Positions 26,741-32,952 of a stretch of 32,952 bases of DNA are shown here, in pieces. The translations under genes were made by a program, and so were the position numbers. Where the stretch lies: NCBI GenBank assembly GCA_021774075.1, contig JAJFJK010000057.1, positions 1-32,952 on the forward strand, read 5' to 3'. A model generated the notes under the pieces. It did not search any database. It had not been told where the DNA came from and saw only the letters and a program-made list of their open reading frames with translations. The first letter of the stretch is position 1; each line of letters begins with the position of its first letter. The DNA is from Nitrosomonas sp. GTDB taxonomy: Bacteria > Pseudomonadota > Gammaproteobacteria > Burkholderiales > Nitrosomonadaceae.

Positions 26741-28001
26741 CAGCCGCCGCTAATTGAGCCAAGGCCTGATTGGCTTCTGTGAATGCATTCCAGTATTTTA
26801 GCTCGTGATTTAATAAAGCAATCTGACTGCGGATCAGATTCAGAAAATCAACCTGGCTTACTTGGTAGCCAGCCAGCATTGATGCCACGGTTTGTCTTGC
26901 CTGAGGAATAATGCCGGATTTAAACAATACCATTTGTTCCTTGGCGCGCTGGAAATCATTATAGCTTTGCGAAATCTGTGTGCGTACTTTGTTCCATTCG
27001 TCATCTAACGCATACTTTTGTTGTAGCAGTTCACTGCTGCGTTGATCAACGGCTTTAGCTTGTTTGCGATCTAAGAAAACAGGAATGCGCATGCTGAGAT
27101 TCAGCGTTAAAAAATCATCGCGATCAATGCCCGTTGGTTGATCACGACGGAACCCATAATAAGCCCCGAGGTTGAAATCAGGATAATAATCTTTTTTTGC
27201 TAAATCCAACCGAACTTGTGCTGCATCAATTGATTTGCGTTTGGAAGCCAGTAATGCCCGATAGCTTTCAGCTTGCTGATAAAGCGCAACTTCTGAGATC
27301 ACTGTAGGTAATATTTCAGCTACTTCATGCGGGAGTTCTATCACTTGATTGGCTGCTTGTCCCAGTAAAGTATTTAATTGTGCAATAGTATTTTGTCGGG
27401 TATTTCTGAGTATCAGTTGTTGGTCCAGCAGATTGGATAATTCCAGTTGTGCAAGCAAGATATCTTGCTGCAATCCTTTTCCTACCTCATATTTTGTGCG
27501 TGCAATCTGAATAAATTGCCGTAATAGGTTCTGGTTGTCTTCAACAATTTGCAAAGCATGATCCAGATAAAATATTTGCCACCAAACATGTTTGACATGG
27601 CGCAGTAGCCACCATCTGGCTTCAATAACATTATCGAGTGCTGCTTCCGCTTCGAATGTCGCTGCTTCTTCACGTAAGGCAAGTTTTCCCGGAAAAGGAA
27701 ACTGTTGAGAAATACCCGGCCCGATTTGTGTCATGTTCTCTTGCGCGGTATTAAAAGTATCGACTGGTAGGTTTCTGGCGCTGAAACTGATTTCCGGATC
27801 AGGCAGCGTGCCCACTTGTGATGGAATAGCCGCCAATGCTTGAGCGCGGGCACGCATTTGTGCTAAATCAGGGTTGTTTTGCAGAGCCAGTTCAGTGGCT
27901 TGTTGGAGGTCAAGAATGCTTCGGTTTTCACCAAAAACAAAACTGCAAGCGAATAATAAGGTCGCTATGGCAATACTTTTTAGCGTGATTCGTCGTGACA
28001 T
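26715..28001 (-). CDS. TolC-family outer membrane efflux protein (CusC-like)
   Basis: 428 aa; signal peptide, LDLQQATELALQNNPDLAQMRARAQAL, two OEP-type repeats; overlaps cusB start. Confidence 0.88.
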   Translation of the reverse strand: MSRRITLKSIAIATLLFACSFVFGENRSILDLQQATELALQNNPDLAQMRARAQALAAIPSQVGTLPDPEISFSARNLPVDTFNTAQENMTQIGPGISQQFPFPGKLALREEAATFEAEAALDNVIEARWWLLRHVKHVWWQIFYLDHALQIVEDNQNLLRQFIQIARTKYEVGKGLQQDILLAQLELSNLLDQQLILRNTRQNTIAQLNTLLGQAANQVIELPHEVAEILPTVISEVALYQQAESYRALLASKRKSIDAAQVRLDLAKKDYYPDFNLGAYYGFRRDQPTGIDRDDFLTLNLSMRIPVFLDRKQAKAVDQRSSELLQQKYALDDEWNKVRTQISQSYNDFQRAKEQMVLFKSGIIPQARQTVASMLAGYQVSQVDFLNLIRSQIALLNHELKYWNAFTEANQALAQLAAAVGKEDIYE

Positions 28002-28125
28002 ATATTGCCTCAGATATACGTAGTGATAACAGCGCAGGTTAAGCTAAAAATTCAATCCTTCTAGAATGTATGCCGGATACTGCAGTTTATTCCAAATAAA
28101 CTCCTGTGTGCATTATCTTGTTTTA

Positions 28126-28269
28126 GGGCACCTCTAAAAACCCAGATTTCATCCCAACTGCTGTGTTGCGGAAAAAATTTATTGCTGTCATATCAACCAT
28201 ATGCCGCACTGCAAAATTTTTCCCACGCCTTGCATTTGGGTGAACTCTGAATTTTTAGAAGAGGTACCC
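28126..28269. mobile_element. 144-bp MITE-like element with imperfect TIRs (GGGCACCTCT / AGAGGTACCC-like) and TTTA duplication
   Basis: Left GGGCACCTCTAAAAACCCAG; right (reverse complement) GGGTACCTCTTCTAAAAATTCAG; flanks TTTA 28122-28125 and 28270-28273. Confidence 0.5.
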
Positions 28270-28270
28270 T

Positions 28271-29293
28271 TTAGTAGTACGCAATTCGCTGCGCTTCTTG
28301 TTTGGCGCCTAACAAGCTGATTTGGGGATTCGTGATCACATGTACCGGAATGTCATGCATCATTGCAGAAAATCGCCCCTTATCTCTGAATGCCTGCATA
28401 AATCCACCCGCGCTGAGTATATTCATAATTTTGGGTGCAATGCCGCCTGCAATGTAGACGCCATTACGGCATAAGCCAGCAAGTGCCAGATTGCCGGCGT
28501 AAGCACCGTAAATTTCAGCAAATAATTGCAGTGACTTTAATGCAATCGGGTGATTCTGTGTGAGTGCAAGCGTAGTTATGGTTGCACCACTATCTTCATC
28601 AAGGTTTTTCTGCGCCAAGCCTGAAATTGCTGCTAAGTCTGTCTGCAAGAAATTAAATATATTGGTTAGACCAGATCCGGATAGCAGGCGTTCTACCGAC
28701 ACATGCCCAAATTTATTTTGTAGCGCTTCAAACAATTTAATCTGCAATGTGTTGGTGGGTGCAAAATCAATATGTCCGGCCTCAGTTGACAGTGCAACAT
28801 AATGATCCTCCTGCCAAGTGAGCCACGCCACACCCATACCCGTGCCTGCGCCCAACACAACACGCATTTCTTCTTCATGCACCTTGCCCGTTTGGAATGT
28901 TACCAGATCATCGGATGGCAATATTTCAATTGCCAGCGCGGCTGCTTCAAAATCATTTATGAGCTTAACGTAGGGAATAGAAAATTCAGACGTAATATCT
29001 GCGCTGTCAATTAGCCAGGGTAAGTTGGTCAATTTTGCTTTCTGTGCAATGACTGGCCCCGCTACTGCAAAACATGCTGCAATTGGTGAACTGGTTGTCC
29101 TGGTAGTTCTGGCTGTTCCGAATTCATATAGGAAATCTTTAAGCATGTCGGAGAAAGTATTGTAAGTACGGCTGTCATAGCAATGTGTGAATTGCTCGCA
29201 TACTTTCCCGCCGCCTAACCCATCGCTTAGTTCTGCTATTTGTAAAATAGTTTTGGTGCCACCAAGATCACCATAAATTAAGTGTTTACTCAA
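28271..29293 (-). CDS. glk: Glucokinase
   Basis: 340 aa; LIYGDLGGTKTILQIAEL, ACFAVAGPV, LINDFEAAALAI, VVLGAGTGMGVAWL, STEAGHIDFAP, VYIAGGIAPKI. Confidence 0.92.
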   Translation of the reverse strand: MSKHLIYGDLGGTKTILQIAELSDGLGGGKVCEQFTHCYDSRTYNTFSDMLKDFLYEFGTARTTRTTSSPIAACFAVAGPVIAQKAKLTNLPWLIDSADITSEFSIPYVKLINDFEAAALAIEILPSDDLVTFQTGKVHEEEMRVVLGAGTGMGVAWLTWQEDHYVALSTEAGHIDFAPTNTLQIKLFEALQNKFGHVSVERLLSGSGLTNIFNFLQTDLAAISGLAQKNLDEDSGATITTLALTQNHPIALKSLQLFAEIYGAYAGNLALAGLCRNGVYIAGGIAPKIMNILSAGGFMQAFRDKGRFSAMMHDIPVHVITNPQISLLGAKQEAQRIAYY

Positions 29294-29321
29294 TTGTTTT
29301 TCAATCCAAATAGCATTTAAA

Positions 29322-29340
29322 GGGCACTTCTAAAGAAGGT
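29322..29340 (+). repeat. Solo terminus related to the 28126-28269 element
   Basis: GGGCACTTCTAAAGAAGGT resembles GGGCACCTCTAAAAACC. Confidence 0.35.
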
Positions 29341-29582
29341 CAACGAGTTTCGGAATACAGGTTTTGTCTGATGCAATTTTCAGGCAAATTCCCCTTTCTC
29401 ATTTCTGAAAGAATACACCGCTATAGTCATTCGGTGCATTACAATGAACAGTGGTACTTGCTATAGAATTATTTCTGGCTACAATGAAGCTTGCCACTGT
29501 ATTGGTCAATAAATATTTATAATCCGGATTCATTATATATTACGTTTGTGCGTAGGTATCCTAATCCTCATCAAGGAGAGTG

Positions 29583-32141
29583 ATGATGTTTTCTAGAACC
29601 AGTTTCACAATCACGGTCAATCCAAAGATACCGCCTCGTCTTGAACGCTTGGAGGAGCTTGCTAATAATCTTTGGTATAGCTGGGATCGTGCGACGCGTA
29701 CGCTTTTTTCCCGGCTGGATCCCGGGCTATGGGAAGCGGTGGGACATAACCCCAAAGCATTTCTCAAACGCGTGGATGAATCTATTTTATTGAAAGCGGC
29801 GGAAGACCGGGTATTCCTCGGCACCTACAATAGCATTCTGTCCACTTATGATTCATATCATTACGAGCCGTCACGACAAGATAATATTGATGGCTTAAGT
29901 CCGCAAGATCAGGTTGCCTATTTCTGTTTTGAATTTGGTTTTCATGAGAGTTTGCCTATTTATTCCGGTGGCCTGGGTATCCTGGCTGGCGACCACTGTA
30001 AGGCGGCGAGTGATTTACATTTACCGTTCGTGGGTGTTGGCTTGCTGTATCGTCAGGGTTATTTTTCCCAGACCATAGATAACAAAGGGAATCAACAGGT
30101 TGCCTACAATGATACCGATTTTGAAAGCCTCCCCGTGACACCGGTGTTGCATGAGGATGGCTCTGATGTATTGTTTGAATTGGCAATGCGGGATCGTAAT
30201 ATTGTGGTGAAAGTATGGCAGGCAATAATAGGTCATGTGACACTTTATCTGCTGGATACTGATTTGCCTGAAAATTCGTCGCATGATCGCTATATCACCC
30301 ATCAGCTTTATGGTGGCGACAAAACCATGCGTATTGAACAGGAAATTTTATTAGGTGTCGGTGGTGTACGCGCTTTGCAGGAAATGGGTATCAAACCGAC
30401 TGTGTGGCATATCAACGAAGGCCATGCCGCGTTTATGATACTTGAGCGTGTACGTGCTCTGGTGCAACAAGGCTTGGATTTTGCCAGTGCGTTGGAAGCC
30501 GTGGCAGTCAATACAGTATTTACGACACATACTGCAGTACCAGCTGGGCACGATCATTTCAGTCCGGATACGATGAGAGTGTATTTTGACTTGTTCTATC
30601 AAGATCTTAATATTACTTACGAAGAATTTATGGCGCTTGGTCATGCATCCGATAGTGCGGATTTTAATATGACGGCATTGGCTATTCATGGTTCACGCAC
30701 ACACAATGGTGTGAGCAAAATACATGGCAGCGTATCGTCGAATATTTGTAGAGACTTATGGCCACAGATCGAGCCAGAGGAAAACCCAATTTCATATGTC
30801 ACTAACGGTGTGCATGTGCCAACTTTTCTGGCGCAGGAATGGTCCGACTTGTTTGATCGTTTTTTGGGCCATGAGTGGCGTAACAAAATGTGCGATGATG
30901 AATACTGGTCACGTATTCATGATATACCTGATCACTTATTCTGGAGCGTACGCCAATCCCTAAAATCACAAATGTTTTATGGTATTCGTGACCGGCTGAC
31001 AGAACAAAATGACCGCAATCATGGCTCTGGCGCGCATCTTGACCGGTTATTCAAGTTTGCCGACCCAATCAATCCAAATATTTTGACACTGGGTTTCGCA
31101 CGCCGCTTCGCGACTTATAAACGCGCAACGTTGTTATTCGAGAATCTTGATTGGTTGCGGGAAATAATCCTTAATCAAAAGCGCCCTGTGCTGTTGATAT
31201 TTGCCGGCAAAGCGCATCCGGCGGATATTCCAGGGCAGGACCTAATTCGACGTGTCAGCCAGATTGCACGTTTGCCGGAATTCCTGGGGCGAATTTTATT
31301 GGTTGAAGGTTATGATTTGCGTCTCGCTCGAAGATTAGTTGGCGGGGTGGATGTCTGGCTTAACAACCCGGTATTCCCATTGGAAGCAAGTGGCACATCC
31401 GGTATGAAAGCCGGTATGAACGGCGCGATAAATCTGAGCGTGTTGGATGGCTGGTGGGGAGAAGCTTACGATGGCGACAATGGTTGGGCAATTAAACCCG
31501 GCCCGGAAAATATGGAAGCGGTGCTACGTGACAACGAAGAGAGTCAGGCATTTTATGAAATTTTGCAGGATCAGGTCGTGCCACTGTATTACAGCCAGGA
31601 CAAACGTGGTTATTCACCTGAATGGGTAAGAATAGCCAAACATTCAATGGCGACATTGCTACCACGCTATAACTCCACCCGTATGGTGAGTGAGTACGTG
31701 AAAAAATTCTATCTGCCGGCCAGTAAGCAAAATTTACGCTATGCAGAAAATAATTTTTCAGGCGCAAAAAAAATTGCTATTTGGAAAAATGAAATAAAAA
31801 AACTATGGGGCGGTGTTGCACTACGCCGGTTGGATGAACCGTGCATGTGTACAAATTTTGGTGACACGTTGAGTTTTAAAGTCGCCGCCAACCTGAACGG
31901 CCTAAAGCCTGAGGATGTCGTGGTAGAACTGCTACTATGCCGCCAGTACAAGAAAACAAGATTCAATAACTTTAAGTGTTTCAAATTTGAATTAACGGGT
32001 ACTGAAAAAGCAGGTGAGCACCTGTTTGAACTAAATCTTACGCCAGAATTATGTGGCAAGCAGGAATATTATATCCGAATCTATCCACATCATCAGCTAC
32101 TGACTCACCCTATGGAAATGGGTATGATGGTTTGGGTGTAA
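29583..32141 (+). CDS. glgP: Alpha-glucan (glycogen/maltodextrin) phosphorylase
   Basis: ~852 aa; LEELANNLWYSWDRATRTLFSRLDPGLWE, YFCFEFGFHESLPIYSGGLGILAGDHCKAASDL, NPVFPLEASGTSGMKAGMNGAINLSVLDGWW. Confidence 0.93.
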   Translation: MMFSRTSFTITVNPKIPPRLERLEELANNLWYSWDRATRTLFSRLDPGLWEAVGHNPKAFLKRVDESILLKAAEDRVFLGTYNSILSTYDSYHYEPSRQDNIDGLSPQDQVAYFCFEFGFHESLPIYSGGLGILAGDHCKAASDLHLPFVGVGLLYRQGYFSQTIDNKGNQQVAYNDTDFESLPVTPVLHEDGSDVLFELAMRDRNIVVKVWQAIIGHVTLYLLDTDLPENSSHDRYITHQLYGGDKTMRIEQEILLGVGGVRALQEMGIKPTVWHINEGHAAFMILERVRALVQQGLDFASALEAVAVNTVFTTHTAVPAGHDHFSPDTMRVYFDLFYQDLNITYEEFMALGHASDSADFNMTALAIHGSRTHNGVSKIHGSVSSNICRDLWPQIEPEENPISYVTNGVHVPTFLAQEWSDLFDRFLGHEWRNKMCDDEYWSRIHDIPDHLFWSVRQSLKSQMFYGIRDRLTEQNDRNHGSGAHLDRLFKFADPINPNILTLGFARRFATYKRATLLFENLDWLREIILNQKRPVLLIFAGKAHPADIPGQDLIRRVSQIARLPEFLGRILLVEGYDLRLARRLVGGVDVWLNNPVFPLEASGTSGMKAGMNGAINLSVLDGWWGEAYDGDNGWAIKPGPENMEAVLRDNEESQAFYEILQDQVVPLYYSQDKRGYSPEWVRIAKHSMATLLPRYNSTRMVSEYVKKFYLPASKQNLRYAENNFSGAKKIAIWKNEIKKLWGGVALRRLDEPCMCTNFGDTLSFKVAANLNGLKPEDVVVELLLCRQYKKTRFNNFKCFKFELTGTEKAGEHLFELNLTPELCGKQEYYIRIYPHHQLLTHPMEMGMMVWV

Positions 32142-32235
32142 GATGAGATATAGTGCGTGAATAAAAAAGGTTGAGTTGTATTCAATTGAATCAGCTCTCC
32201 CCCTACACCCCAAAACCAACTAAAAAGGATTGCAA

Positions 32236-32394
32236 GTGGCCAAACCCAACTATGAGTACGCTAAACGCCAGAGAGATCTCGCCAAGAAACAAAAGAAGGA
32301 AGCAAAACGAAAGCTGAAAGCTGAAGCAAAGCAACCGCCAGCCCAAGAGGAGGATTTGTCCCAGCCGCCTGTGGATGAGAAAACCGAAACTTGA
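32236..32394 (+). CDS. Small Lys/Glu-rich charged protein (not in ORF track)
   Basis: GTG start: MAKPNYEYAKRQRDLAKKQKKEAKRKLKAEAKQPPAQEEDLSQPPVDEKTET* (52 aa); AAAGGA RBS; resembles small conserved basic proteins seen in proteobacteria. Confidence 0.6.
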   Translation: MAKPNYEYAKRQRDLAKKQKKEAKRKLKAEAKQPPAQEEDLSQPPVDEKTET

Positions 32395-32532
32395 TTCTCC
32401 ATGGTTTAATTCGTTGATTCACCCAGAATGTGAGTTTTATAACTGCATACAAATTACAATAATTTAAACTATTACCTGTAATTTAGAGCGATCAACTGCG
32501 GTTTTTAGGTTCAAGCGAACAGGAGAAACAAT

Positions 32533-32652
32533 ATGGCGGCAAGAACAGCAATGGGGAAAGTTGGAAAGATTGATTTTTTTGCTTGTCTGCCGTCGGGGGC
32601 ATATGCTTTTCTATGTTTGTATCTGGTTTGGAAGAGGGTTCAGAGCGGGTAA
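32533..32652 (+). CDS. Short hypothetical ORF, possibly a truncated gene
   Basis: MAARTAMGKVGKIDFFACLPSGAYAFLCLYLVWKRVQSG*; AGGAGA RBS upstream; later sequence shows only broken frames. Confidence 0.3.
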   Translation: MAARTAMGKVGKIDFFACLPSGAYAFLCLYLVWKRVQSG

Positions 32653-32952
32653 TCGACGACGGAAAAGTGACTGTCTCGCTAAAGGCAACTGACTCTGAGA
32701 AGACGATTGACCTAAATTATGATAGTTGATTCTGGGAAGGCAAATAATTTAAAGAAGGAGGCTATCGATTCTGCAAAGAAGAACCACGACCTATGGAATG
32801 CGATCAATCGGCTAAGTAGAGTCCACTCAGAAACTATAACCATATGATTGCATGGTATATTTGTCTATTTTTTGATATAATAATGCAAGTAAAACAACGA
32901 GATACCACCAAAAAGCTTGCACATGATCACTTACAAAAGCCAAAAGCAACTC

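Noticed and set aside
1-32952. CRISPR arrays, rRNA, tRNA genes and prophage modules
   Set aside because: No direct-repeat/spacer pattern, no rRNA signature, no tRNA cloverleaf recognised by eye and no phage structural genes; a tRNAscan/Infernal run would be needed to exclude small RNAs formally.

Overview
This is an accessory-rich bacterial chromosomal window, probably from a beta/gammaproteobacterium; the host assignment is a weak inference from gene content only. From left to right it contains: (1) mobile-element debris and decayed genes (1-1216); (2) a DUF1269-like protein, a glutaredoxin/DsbD-like membrane fusion, a lipoprotein with an anomalous internal segment, and a DUF6116-like protein; (3) two di-heme cytochrome-c-peroxidase-like genes, one with a very His/Gly-rich N-terminus, a periplasmic DsrE-like protein, and a secreted His-tailed protein present as one intact and one 5'-truncated copy (402-bp direct repeats); (4) a DUF2892-SQR-ArsR cluster divergent from an RND/MMPL exporter, LolA-like protein and beta-barrel operon, with AT palindromes between them; (5) a TPR protein, two divergently oriented type II toxin-antitoxin modules and a 240-bp MITE with CTAG target duplications; (6) a DUF938 methyltransferase with a tandem duplication of its C-terminal part, and a DUF6338-like membrane protein followed by an unannotated 48-aa proline-rich microprotein; (7) a cusCBA-like metal efflux operon ending in a frameshifted nucleotidyltransferase-substrate-binding gene; (8) glucokinase and alpha-glucan phosphorylase. 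No CRISPR array, rRNA or tRNA was recognised. The most interesting candidates are the divergent SqrR/BigR-like sulfur-sensing locus facing a complete RND/LolA-like/barrel system, the DUF6338 plus Pro-rich microprotein pair, the ATGA-coupled partial methyltransferase duplicate, the high-GC3 insertion inside the lipoprotein, and the CTAG-targeting MITEs.
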